Shown here: positions 56,754 through 64,000 of the stretch, in pieces
How the letters are laid out: the number at the start of each line of letters is the position of its first letter
Position numbering within the stretch: the first letter of the stretch is position 1
Assembly: GCF_004570385.1 (NCBI RefSeq)
Contig: NZ_SPQL01000006.1
Coordinates: forward strand, 124,001 to 188,000
Origin: Blastococcus sp. CT_GayMR19
GTDB taxonomy: Bacteria > Actinomycetota > Actinomycetes > Mycobacteriales > Geodermatophilaceae
Length of the DNA stretch: 64,000 nucleotides
Reading direction: 5' to 3'
Notes under the pieces: model-generated
What the model was told of the DNA's origin: nothing
Databases searched by the model: none
Seen by the model: only the letters and a program-made list of their open reading frames with translations
Made by a program: the position numbers and the translations under genes

Positions 56754-57236
56754 TCAGAGGTAGGCCCGCGGGTCGACGGGGGGTGGCAGCTCGCCGGGCA
56801 CGATCCGCCGCCCCGAGATGTCGTGCACGATGAGGCGCAGCCAGTTGCCACGGTCGCCCGGCGCCCATGGCTCGACGCCGCTGGCCTCGGTGCGGGCCAC
56901 GAGCTCCTCGCGGTGGGCCGCGCCGACCTGCTCGGCCTGACCTCGGACCAGCACGCTCCACCCGCTCCGGGTGCGCCGATCCACCTCGTCCACCTGGAAC
57001 GTGACGTTCGCGTGCTCGGCCGCCTGCAGAATTGTCCCGTCCCCGGTCCGGATCACCAGCGTCGATCCGTCCAGCGCGTAGTTGACGGGCAGGACCAGCG
57101 GATAGTGCTCGGCGTTGACCCCGATGCGGCCGATCTCCTGGGTGGCGAGCAATCGGTAGCACTCGTCGGTGGGGATGACCTCCATGGTCGCGTGGGGCCC
57201 ACCGGTCGCGGCGGTGTCGGACTGGGGACTCGTCAT
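56754..57236 (-). CDS. pyridoxamine 5'-phosphate oxidase-family flavin/F420-binding protein
   Basis: 160 aa from the ATG at 57236 (a shorter form from the ATG at 57185 is possible). The split-barrel core has ECYRLLATQEIGRIGVN, YPLVLPVNYALDGSTLVIRTG and SVLVRGQAEQV. Such actinobacterial proteins bind FMN or F420 and are often found with Acg-type nitroreductases, as here (divergent, 103 bp apart). Confidence 0.82.
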   Translation of the reverse strand: MTSPQSDTAATGGPHATMEVIPTDECYRLLATQEIGRIGVNAEHYPLVLPVNYALDGSTLVIRTGDGTILQAAEHANVTFQVDEVDRRTRSGWSVLVRGQAEQVGAAHREELVARTEASGVEPWAPGDRGNWLRLIVHDISGRRIVPGELPPPVDPRAYL

Positions 57237-57339
57237 GCGTCCGATTCTGACGAGGGTCGGCCTTGTGCGCACCGTCGGACCGGCGATGAGGTAGGCATGG
57301 AGGGCACCCGTTCCGGGCGCGAGAGGACTGGAGGCAGGC

Positions 57340-58350
57340 GTGGACGAGCAGGACTGGGCGAAGGTGGTGGCCGCGGCCGTCCGGGCCCCCTCGATCCACA
57401 ACACGCAGCCGTGGCGGTTCACGGCCTCCGTCGACCGCCTCGACGTCTTCCTGGACCCGGAGCGGGCCCTGCCCGTGCTGGACCCGACAGGCCGGCAGCA
57501 GGTCATCAGCTGCGGCTGCGCGATCGAGTTCGCGGTCGTCGCGGCCGCCGCCGCGGGCGTGGCCACGGAGATCGATCTGCTGCCCGACGCCGACCCCGAC
57601 CACCTGGTGACGATCCGCGCGACCGGTTCCGCGCCGGCGTCGGGGGAGGACCGTGCCCTTGCCGAGGCGATCGACCGTCGGCACACCGTGCGTGCCGCCT
57701 TCCTGGCTCGCGCGGTTCCGGCCGAGCTCGTCGACCGATTGCGAGCCGAAGCCGGAGCATTCGACACGTGGGTCAAGCCGATCACCCGCTCCGAGGAGGA
57801 GGTGGCGACCGTCTTCCTGATCTCCCGGGCGGAGGAGATGGAGCAGAGCGATCCGGCCTACCTCGAGGAGCTCCAGCGCTGGCTGCGCACCGACCCGGCG
57901 GCCGTCGACGGCGTCCCCGTGGAGGCCGTGCCCAGCGGCGATCCGCACGCCCGGCCCTCCAACTGGCTCATCCGCGACTTCGTCGTCGCCGAGCGGGAGC
58001 AGCACCGCTTCCTCGGGGGCGGGGACCCCGATGCGCCCCCGCCCGACGTGGAGCGGCCGGCCGTCGTGCTCATGGGCACCGACGGCGACGACAGGCGCGC
58101 CTGGCTGCAGGCCGGCCGGGCCCTGGGGCGGCTCCTGCTGCACGCGACGGCGGCGGGGCTGGCGGCCTCACCCCTGACCCAGGCCCTGGACTGGCCCGCC
58201 ACGCGCACCCGGCTGCGTGGGCGACTGTCCCTGGTCGGGCACCCCCAGATGCTCCTCCGGTTGGGCTACCCGTCCGACGCTCCGCCCGGCGCGGTCAGCG
58301 GCCGTCGCCCCGTGGCCGAGGTCCTGCGCTTCGTTCCCGGTGCCGACTGA
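57340..58350 (+). CDS. Acg-family FMN-binding nitroreductase-like protein
   Basis: 336 aa. N-terminal APSIHNTQPWRF is the classic nitroreductase FMN-binding segment; the protein has two nitroreductase-like halves, as Acg proteins do, ending ALGRLLLHATAAGLAASPLTQALD and a short GHPQMLLRLGYP. In mycobacteria acg is part of the DosR dormancy regulon; no DosR box was recognised here. The GTG start follows GGAGGCAGGC. Confidence 0.85.
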   Translation: MDEQDWAKVVAAAVRAPSIHNTQPWRFTASVDRLDVFLDPERALPVLDPTGRQQVISCGCAIEFAVVAAAAAGVATEIDLLPDADPDHLVTIRATGSAPASGEDRALAEAIDRRHTVRAAFLARAVPAELVDRLRAEAGAFDTWVKPITRSEEEVATVFLISRAEEMEQSDPAYLEELQRWLRTDPAAVDGVPVEAVPSGDPHARPSNWLIRDFVVAEREQHRFLGGGDPDAPPPDVERPAVVLMGTDGDDRRAWLQAGRALGRLLLHATAAGLAASPLTQALDWPATRTRLRGRLSLVGHPQMLLRLGYPSDAPPGAVSGRRPVAEVLRFVPGAD

Positions 58351-58363
58351 CCGGCCGCCCGCC

Positions 58364-59167
58364 TCAGTCCCTGCGCCGCGCGGGCGGCGCTGCCCACGGG
58401 TCGCTCTCGTCCTCGTGGCCGCCGTCGACGGGACGTACCCCGGTGGCGTCGGACTCGCGGCGGCGGGCGGCGGCCTCGAGAGCCTCGTCCCGGCGGCGGT
58501 CCTGCTCGGCCCGCCCGGCCCGTTCCAGCTCCCGTTCCTCCCGGCGGGACGGGCGGACGTCGCCTGCCGGCCGCCGGCCGAGCCACCACAGGGCCGCACC
58601 CGCCAGCGCCAGGCCGACCGGCAGGACGTAGGCCGCTGCCCGCTCGGTGCCGCCGTCCCCCAGGTAGGAGGTGACACCCGTCAGGAACAGGACCGTGGCG
58701 GCCGTGCCGACCAGCCCCAGCAGCGCCAGCGCGCTGCCCAGCGCCTCCGACCGCGGCCGCACGGCGTAGGCCAGTGCGATGAGCCCGAGACCGCCTCCGA
58801 CGAGGTAGAGCACGGCGCCGATCGCGTGCAGCGTCGCGTTCCCGTCCAACGGGAAGACCCCGACGAGCAGCACGCCGAGTGCCGCCGCGCCGAGCAGCAC
58901 TGGGACCGCCTGGGCGGCACCCCGGAGCAGGGCCGGCCGGAGCAGGAGCGTCCCGGCGAGGATCAGCGCTCCCTGCAGCACGAAGGAGGCGTTCATCAGC
59001 TGGCGCGCGGGCGAGTCGGCGGCGCCGAGCGCGCTGATGACGTCGCCGGCGCGGGAGTAGGGGCCCGCGAAGCGCGACTCCGCGACGGCCTCCACGACGA
59101 AGAACTGGAGGGTCAGCAGCCAGGCGCAGGCGCCCCACCGGAGCCGGGTCTGGTTCACGCGACCCAT
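58364..59167 (-). CDS. DUF998 membrane protein
   Basis: 267 aa. About six membrane segments (for example [58 protein letters not shown]) with the DUF998 features of a conserved SALG motif and a D in VFPLDGN. A charged, probably disordered C-terminal tail of some 65 residues (REERELERAGRAEQDRRR) is cytoplasmic. Function unknown. It converges on the Acg gene. Confidence 0.8.
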   Translation of the reverse strand: MGRVNQTRLRWGACAWLLTLQFFVVEAVAESRFAGPYSRAGDVISALGAADSPARQLMNASFVLQGALILAGTLLLRPALLRGAAQAVPVLLGAAALGVLLVGVFPLDGNATLHAIGAVLYLVGGGLGLIALAYAVRPRSEALGSALALLGLVGTAATVLFLTGVTSYLGDGGTERAAAYVLPVGLALAGAALWWLGRRPAGDVRPSRREERELERAGRAEQDRRRDEALEAAARRRESDATGVRPVDGGHEDESDPWAAPPARRRD

Positions 59168-59186
59168 GCTCCCAGGCAGGGTTTCC

Positions 59187-59651
59187 TCACCCGACCGCGC
59201 CGATCCCGTCGAGGACGACGGCGAACTGCGCCGGCGACAGCCACGAGGGGTTGCTCCCCGCCGGCATCCGGAGGACCTCGGCGTCCCGCGCCCGAGGGTC
59301 GGCGAGGAGCGCCTCCCGGGCCAGGGGCTCGGCCAGGAGGGTGAGACGGACCGGCACGACCGGCCCGCCCGTTCCGCTCGTGGCAGCGGAAGCGGAACTC
59401 GCGCTCTCGCCGTCGGCGTCCTGTGGCCCGGCCGTCAGGAGGCCGACCGCGTGCACACCTGGGTCGGTGCGGCCGCTGAGCCAGAGGAGGCAGGGCTGCC
59501 CGGCAGCCATGAGCTCCAGCCGGTAGGAGGGGCGCACGCACCGGGTCATGGTCCGCGTCGTGCCCGGCCGCCATCCGGGAGCGAGCTGCGCCGGCGGCAC
59601 GGCGCTCTTGAACACCCAGCAGGCGATGTCCGCGGCGGCCAGGCGGGCCAC
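59187..59651 (-). CDS. EVE-like (PUA fold) domain protein
   Basis: 154 aa from the GTG at 59651. CWVFKSAVPPAQLAPGWRPG, CVRPSYRLELMAAGQPCLLWLSG and the ending PAGSNPSWLSPAQF resemble EVE domains, which bind modified bases in nucleic acid or tRNA. The GTG start lies 14 bp after the stop of the small acidic gene upstream, so the two are probably one transcript. Confidence 0.7.
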   Translation of the reverse strand: MARLAAADIACWVFKSAVPPAQLAPGWRPGTTRTMTRCVRPSYRLELMAAGQPCLLWLSGRTDPGVHAVGLLTAGPQDADGESASSASAATSGTGGPVVPVRLTLLAEPLAREALLADPRARDAEVLRMPAGSNPSWLSPAQFAVVLDGIGAVG

Positions 59652-59665
59652 GTCGGTCGGTCGCC

Positions 59666-59866
59666 TCAGTCGGTGGCGGAGTGCTCCACTCCGCCGGTGG
59701 GATCGGCGTCGTCGGATCCCACGGCCTGGCGCTCCTGCTCGGTGCGGCGCTCGAGCACCTCGTCGCTGGGGTGCGGGTCCTTCGCGTGCTGGGTCCGATC
59801 GCGGGTCACGCTCTCCTCGGGCTGGATGACGTCGTCGAGGGTGGGGCGGTCGTTCGGGCCGGTCAT
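59666..59866 (-). CDS. small hydrophilic protein, unknown function
   Basis: 66 aa, acidic and polar throughout (PTLDDVIQPEESVTRDRTQHAKD, SDEVLERRTEQERQA), no membrane segment, likely disordered. The ATG has GGAG 6 bp upstream, and coding character is good. No family recognised. It precedes the EVE-like gene. Confidence 0.6.
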   Translation of the reverse strand: MTGPNDRPTLDDVIQPEESVTRDRTQHAKDPHPSDEVLERRTEQERQAVGSDDADPTGGVEHSATD

Positions 59867-59938
59867 CGTTGCTCCGTCCGGTGGGGTGATCGTCTCCGCG
59901 GAAGGCCATAGCCGCGGCCGACGGTGCCTAATCCCCGG

Positions 59939-60280
59939 TCAGCGAGGTTCGAGCCGTGCCGCGGGGAGCCAGGTCTCGACCAGCGCCGGCCCGTGCGGTC
60001 CCGTCACGGTGTAGGCGACCCGGCCCTGCCAGGCGCCGTCCCGCTGCCGCCACTCGACCAGGAGGCCCGGCCAGATCCCCGGCGCGTCCGGCGGGTCCCG
60101 CACCCAGCAGTGCCGGCCCTCTCCGCCGGTACCGGCCGGCGCGTATCCGCTGCGCGCGGGTCCCGGGCCCAGCGGGTCCGGGGCTGCCGTCGGCCGGGGA
60201 TCGTCACCGCGGACGCCGGAGTTCGCCGCCCGCTCGCCCAGGGAGCGCCCGGATCGTCCTGGGAGCATGCCGCCGGCCAT
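59939..60280 (-). CDS. conserved hypothetical protein
   Basis: About 113 aa from the ATG at 60280 (ATG at 60268 also possible). The N-terminal half is Gly/Pro/Arg-rich and disordered; the C-terminal half (CWVRDPPDAPGIWPGLLVEW, then AWQGRVAYTVTGPHGPALVE, TWLPAARLEP) looks like a small beta-rich domain seen in many actinobacteria. Function unknown. Confidence 0.6.
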   Translation of the reverse strand: MAGGMLPGRSGRSLGERAANSGVRGDDPRPTAAPDPLGPGPARSGYAPAGTGGEGRHCWVRDPPDAPGIWPGLLVEWRQRDGAWQGRVAYTVTGPHGPALVETWLPAARLEPR

Positions 60281-60369
60281 CTGCGCAGTGTGGCACGACG
60301 TTCGCACACACGTTCGATCCGCTGTCTCGCGACCGGCGGCGCGGGCGTGTCGCCGGCGGCGTCCGCTGG

Positions 60370-62202
60370 TCAGCCGCCGGCGACCCCGTCCGCCAGCGTC
60401 CGGGCGACCCGCTGGAGCAGCGGGTGTGCCGGCAGGTCCTCCACCGGGACGGGCAGCGGCAGCGACCAGTTCGGCCGGCCCGTGGCGCCGGGCATGTTCG
60501 GCCGGCGCACCTCGCCGAGGGCGTCGTCGAGGGTCGCCGAGAGCAGCGTCGACGGCGCCCGGGCGAGCAGCTCGTGTGCCCGTTCCACCGCGTCCTCGGG
60601 GGTGGCGTCCTCGTCCAGGCCGGGAAGGTGCTCGAGCAGCGACGACCGCCCGCGCGCCAGCTCCTCCTCGGTGCCGGTCTTCTGCTCCCGCTGCTCGACC
60701 AGGTCGTCCCCGGTCCACAGCCCCGCCACGGTGGGGAGGTCGTGGGTGGTGACCGCCGCCATCGACGTCGCCGGCCACTCCGCCGGGTCGTCGTCCTCGA
60801 ACCAGAGCAGCCGGTAGGACAGCACGCCGTGCTCCGCCATCGCCTCGCGGACGCCGTCCTCGACCGTGCCGAGGTCCTCGCCCACGACGAGCGCCTCCGC
60901 CCGGTGGCTCTCCAGGGCGACGATGTTCAGCAGGTCCTCGGCGGGATAGCGGACGTAGGCGCCGTCGGCGGCGGTCCCGTCGGAGGGAACCCACCACAGC
61001 CGGAACAGCCCCATCACGTGGTCGACGCGCAGCCCTCCGGCGCCCGCGATCGTGGCCCGGATCGACTGCACGAAGGGCTCGTAGTCGGCGTCCCGCAGCC
61101 GCCAGGGCACCAGCGGTGGCGAGCCCCAGTCCTGGCCCTGGGAGTTGAAGGCGTCCGGCGGAGCGCCGACGCTGACGCCCTCGGCGAGCACCTCCTGCCA
61201 GGTCCAGGCATCCGCGCCGCCCCCGGCGACGCCGATCGGCAGGTCCTGGATGACCGTCATCCCGTCCGTGGCGGCGGTGAACTGCAGCTCCAGCGCCCAC
61301 TGCAGCCAGGCGTGGAACGCCACGACGGCGCCGTGCTGCTCGACGTAGTCCGACAGCGCCGGGCCCTGCGGACGGCGGAGCTCCTCGGGCCAGCTGTGCC
61401 AGTCGCCGCCGTGCTCCTCGGCGATGGCGGCCCAGGTGGCCCAGTCCTGCAGCGTCTGCCCCTGCTCCTCCCGCCAGCGGACGAAGGCCTCCCCGCCGCC
61501 GTGGGCGAAGAAGATCCGCATCAGCACCTCGCGCTTGCGCGCCCAGATCGCGTCGCGGTCGATCAGCGGACCGTCCGACAGGGCCCGGCCGGCGTCCTCC
61601 TCGAGGTCCACCCCGTCGGCACCGGGAACCTCGCTCACCCGGAGGTAGATCGGGTTGCGGAAGCGGCGGGTGGCCGGCAGGTAGGGGCTGGCCTCCTGCC
61701 CGGCGGTCGGGGCGACGGCGTGCAGCGGATTGATCAGGACGAAGCCGGCGCCCTGGTCGGCGGCCATCTGCCGGACCGCCCGCAGGTCGGCCAGGTCACC
61801 GATGCCCCAGCTCGTCCGGCTCCGCGTGGCGTAGAGCTGCACGGCCCAGCCCCACGCCCGGTAGCCCTCGGGCAGCCAGCAGCGGCCCGGGGAGACGATC
61901 AGCCGGCGACGGCGGCCGTCGGCCGAGGAGAGCCAGTGGTACCCGAGCGGGAAGTCGGCCGGCAGCTCGCCGTCGATGTGCCGCACCTCGCCGTCCTCGC
62001 AGAGCACCTCGGCCTCGTCGACCTCCAGGGCGTCCCCGGGGCGGGCGACGATCGGCGCCCGCTCCTCGAGGTCGGGCGGTGGCGTGCCGATGACCTCGCG
62101 CAGGCGATCGATGGTGGCCTGCGCGACGTGGTGCTCCTTGTCCAGCGCGTCCAGCCAGCTCGCGTCGATGCCCCACTCGTCGGTGGTCGGTGTCGGTGTC
62201 AC
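60370..62202 (-). CDS. malQ: 4-alpha-glucanotransferase (GH77)
   Basis: 610 aa. Disproportionates maltodextrins in glycogen/maltose turnover. GH77 landmarks: SWGIGDLADLRAVRQMAADQGAGFV, NPLHAVAPTAGQEASPYLP, the nucleophile Asp in GGLRVDHVMGLFRLWWVP, acid/base Glu in VVGEDLGTV, and the stabilising Asp in TTHDLPTV. The GTG at 62202 is chosen because it gives a normal N-terminus (TPTPTTDEWGI). It follows hrpB by 37 bp on the same strand. Confidence 0.93.
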   Translation of the reverse strand: MTPTPTTDEWGIDASWLDALDKEHHVAQATIDRLREVIGTPPPDLEERAPIVARPGDALEVDEAEVLCEDGEVRHIDGELPADFPLGYHWLSSADGRRRRLIVSPGRCWLPEGYRAWGWAVQLYATRSRTSWGIGDLADLRAVRQMAADQGAGFVLINPLHAVAPTAGQEASPYLPATRRFRNPIYLRVSEVPGADGVDLEEDAGRALSDGPLIDRDAIWARKREVLMRIFFAHGGGEAFVRWREEQGQTLQDWATWAAIAEEHGGDWHSWPEELRRPQGPALSDYVEQHGAVVAFHAWLQWALELQFTAATDGMTVIQDLPIGVAGGGADAWTWQEVLAEGVSVGAPPDAFNSQGQDWGSPPLVPWRLRDADYEPFVQSIRATIAGAGGLRVDHVMGLFRLWWVPSDGTAADGAYVRYPAEDLLNIVALESHRAEALVVGEDLGTVEDGVREAMAEHGVLSYRLLWFEDDDPAEWPATSMAAVTTHDLPTVAGLWTGDDLVEQREQKTGTEEELARGRSSLLEHLPGLDEDATPEDAVERAHELLARAPSTLLSATLDDALGEVRRPNMPGATGRPNWSLPLPVPVEDLPAHPLLQRVARTLADGVAGG

Positions 62203-62239
62203 CCGGCGATCCTCGCCGGGACGGGGAAAGCCCGCAGCG

Positions 62240-64000
62240 TCAGGGTCGCGGCCGGGCCCGCTTCGTGGCGGATGCCACTGCCGGATCCTCCGGCCAGGGG
62301 TGCCGGGGGTAGCGACCGCGCAGCTCGCTCCGGACGGCGGGATAGCCGGTGACCCAGAAGCCGGCGAGATCCGCGGTGGTCGCGACGACCCGCTGGGCGG
62401 GGGAGAGCAGCTGCAGCCGCAGCGGGCGGCCGGCGACCGTCGGTGCCTGCGCCCAGCCGAACACCTCCTGCACCCGTACCGAGAGCGTCGGGACCGTGGG
62501 ATCGGTGTAGTCGACCCGGATCCGGGAGCCGGTGGGGACCTCCACCCGCTCGGGGACGACGTCGTCGAGCCGGCCGGCGAGCTGCCACGGGACCAGCGCA
62601 CGCAGGGCCGCGACGACGTCCAGGCGGGTGAGGTCGGCGCGACCGCGGGCCCTCGACACGTCGATCGCGGCGAGCAGGGCGTCGTCGTCGACGGCCGGCC
62701 ATGGCTGCCCGAGTCCGGCGGATGCCGCGGCCAGGCGGGCCCGCAGCTGGACTGCCGCCGGTGTCCAGTTCAGCAGCCCGAGCCCCTCGAGACGCAGCCC
62801 CTCGGCCAGGGCGGCGGCCACCTCGCCCGGGTCCGGGTCGGGGAGCGGTCGCTCGACCAGCACGATCGCGCCCAGCCGCTGCACGTGCGCGCTGTGGACG
62901 TCGCCGTTCCGCCACGTCACCTCGCCGCGCTCCCTGAGCAGCGCGGTCCCCGCCTCCAGCGCGGTCGCCTCGTCGATCGCGACGGCCGAACGAACCCGGG
63001 CGTCCCGGCGACCGGGGGACCGGTCGGCGACGGCGATCGCCAGCCACGGGGCCCCGGTCAGGGCCGTTCCGGGCACCAGCTCCGCGCCGGTGCCGGCGGC
63101 CATCAGGTACGTGCCGCTGCCGCCCGGCCGGCGCCGGGCGAGCCGCTCGGGGTGCGCCAGCCCGACGACGAGGCCGGCGGCGGTGTCGTCGGGGACGGCG
63201 GGCGGGACGGCGTCGTCGACCGCACGCTCCAGCCGGGTCACCTCGTCGCGCCAGCGGGCGGTGGCACCCCGGTCCGCGCCGCCGCGCAGGCTCCGCCAGG
63301 TTGCGGCGAGGTCGTCGCCGCGGAAGGCCGTGTCCCCGGAGAGGAGCGCGACGACCTCGGCCGCCCGGCGCCGGCCGACCAGCGGCGCGCCGTCGAGCAG
63401 CGCCCGGGCGAGCCGCGGGTGCACCCCGACCGCGGTCAGCGCCCGTCCCCGCGGAGTCGCGCGGCCGTCGTCGTCCACGGCGCCGAGGCTCCGCAGGGTC
63501 TGCTCGGCGACGAGCAGGGCCGCCGGTGGGGGATCGTCGAGGAGCGGCAGGCCGTGGCCGCCGGGCGCACCCCAGCAGGCCAGCTCGAGCGCGAAGGCGG
63601 TGAGGTCGGCGGTGGCGACCTCCGGCTCGTCGTGCGGGGGGAGCCGGTCGTGCTCCGCCGAGGTCCAGCAGCGGTAGACGGCACCCGGCCCCTCCCGGCC
63701 GGCCCGGCCGGCCCGTTGCGTGACCGCCGCCCGCGACGCCCGCACGGTCGCCAGCGATCCCAGCCCCCGGGCCAGGTCCGCGCGCGGGACCCGGGAGAGG
63801 CCGGCGTCCACGACGACGCGGACGCCCGGCACGGTCAGGCTGCTCTCCGCGAGCGCCGTGGCCAGCACGACCCGGCGGCGGGGGCCGGCCCGCAGCGCCG
63901 CGTCCTGCGCGGCTGCCGGCAGCCGGCCGTGCAGCGGGAGCACGTCGGCATCGACGCCGCTCAGCCGCCCGGCGACGGTGCCGATCTCGCCGGCGCCGGG
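62240..64000 (-). CDS. hrpB: ATP-dependent helicase HrpB, C-terminal part (5' end outside window)
   Basis: The last 586 codons are present; the gene continues past 64000. Seen: RecA-like domain 2 with LPLHGRLPAAAQDAAL, VVLATALAESSLTVPGVRVVVDAG and motif VI QRAGRAGREGPG, then the HA2 winged-helix region and the HrpB-specific C-terminus (TGSRIRVDYTDPTVPTLSVRVQEVFGW). Walker A and DEAH motifs are not in the window. RNA helicase of unclear cellular role. Confidence 0.9.
   Translation of the reverse strand, partial: PGAGEIGTVAGRLSGVDADVLPLHGRLPAAAQDAALRAGPRRRVVLATALAESSLTVPGVRVVVDAGLSRVPRADLARGLGSLATVRASRAAVTQRAGRAGREGPGAVYRCWTSAEHDRLPPHDEPEVATADLTAFALELACWGAPGGHGLPLLDDPPPAALLVAEQTLRSLGAVDDDGRATPRGRALTAVGVHPRLARALLDGAPLVGRRRAAEVVALLSGDTAFRGDDLAATWRSLRGGADRGATARWRDEVTRLERAVDDAVPPAVPDDTAAGLVVGLAHPERLARRRPGGSGTYLMAAGTGAELVPGTALTGAPWLAIAVADRSPGRRDARVRSAVAIDEATALEAGTALLRERGEVTWRNGDVHSAHVQRLGAIVLVERPLPDPDPGEVAAALAEGLRLEGLGLLNWTPAAVQLRARLAAASAGLGQPWPAVDDDALLAAIDVSRARGRADLTRLDVVAALRALVPWQLAGRLDDVVPERVEVPTGSRIRVDYTDPTVPTLSVRVQEVFGWAQAPTVAGRPLRLQLLSPAQRVVATTADLAGFWVTGYPAVRSELRGRYPRHPWPEDPAVASATKRARPRP

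Overview
The window is 64 kb of very high-GC, densely coded chromosomal DNA from an actinomycete. Lineage markers are BldD, the actinobacterial integration host factor (mIHF), a PriA that has lost its helicase motifs, leaderless promoters, many GTG starts, and the order aroE-aroC-aroK-aroB-aroQ-pepQ-efp-nusB-bldD-pyrR. Gene content and repeat style fit the Geodermatophilaceae or a close relative; this family placement is an inference. No insertion sequence, prophage, CRISPR array, rRNA or tRNA gene was seen. Nearly all genes are core housekeeping genes, so the less ordinary material lies mostly in the junctions between them.

Layout. 1-10 kb: end of hisS, an aldo/keto reductase, aspS, a DUF559-type nuclease gene bracketed by two copies of a palindrome, a second aldo/keto reductase, rarA, two small alaS-linked genes, and alaS. 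10-20 kb: ruvX, mltG, the aromatic-amino-acid block (aroE, a prepilin peptidase, aroC, aroK, aroB, aroQ), pepQ, efp and nusB, closed by two strong hairpins against convergent bldD. 20-31 kb: a pyrimidine operon pyrR-pyrB-pyrC-carA-carB-pyrK-pyrD-pyrF that lacks only pyrE, headed by a PyrR-binding RNA hairpin that covers the pyrR ribosome binding site. 31-38 kb: mihF, gmk, rpoZ, coaBC, metK, priA. 38-48 kb: def-fmt-rsmB, then rpe-ribD-ribE-ribBA-ribH-hisE-hisG. 48-60 kb: a more accessory stretch with an SSI-like lipoprotein, a DUF2877 (AllH-like) gene divergent from a PucR regulator, a deaminase-like amidohydrolase, SDR and NmrA oxidoreductases, an EamA permease, a PPOX/Acg flavoprotein pair, an EVE-domain protein and membrane proteins. 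60-64 kb: malQ and the 3' part of hrpB.

How the genes work together. Many neighbours overlap by 4 bp (ATGA or GTGA), so translation is heavily coupled. Two such junctions (mltG/aroE and pyrF/next ORF) have been expanded by tandem duplication into ladders of overlapping stop/start codons. A second junction feature is a dispersed 42-43 bp repeat found after hisS and at consecutive pyr junctions; it supplies stop codons, purine-rich Shine-Dalgarno-like sequence and, in pyrR, the protein C-terminus. Other notable points are a CTG start codon for fmt, twin 20-bp palindromes between pyrK and pyrD, and several genes whose -10 box lies 6-8 bp before the start codon.
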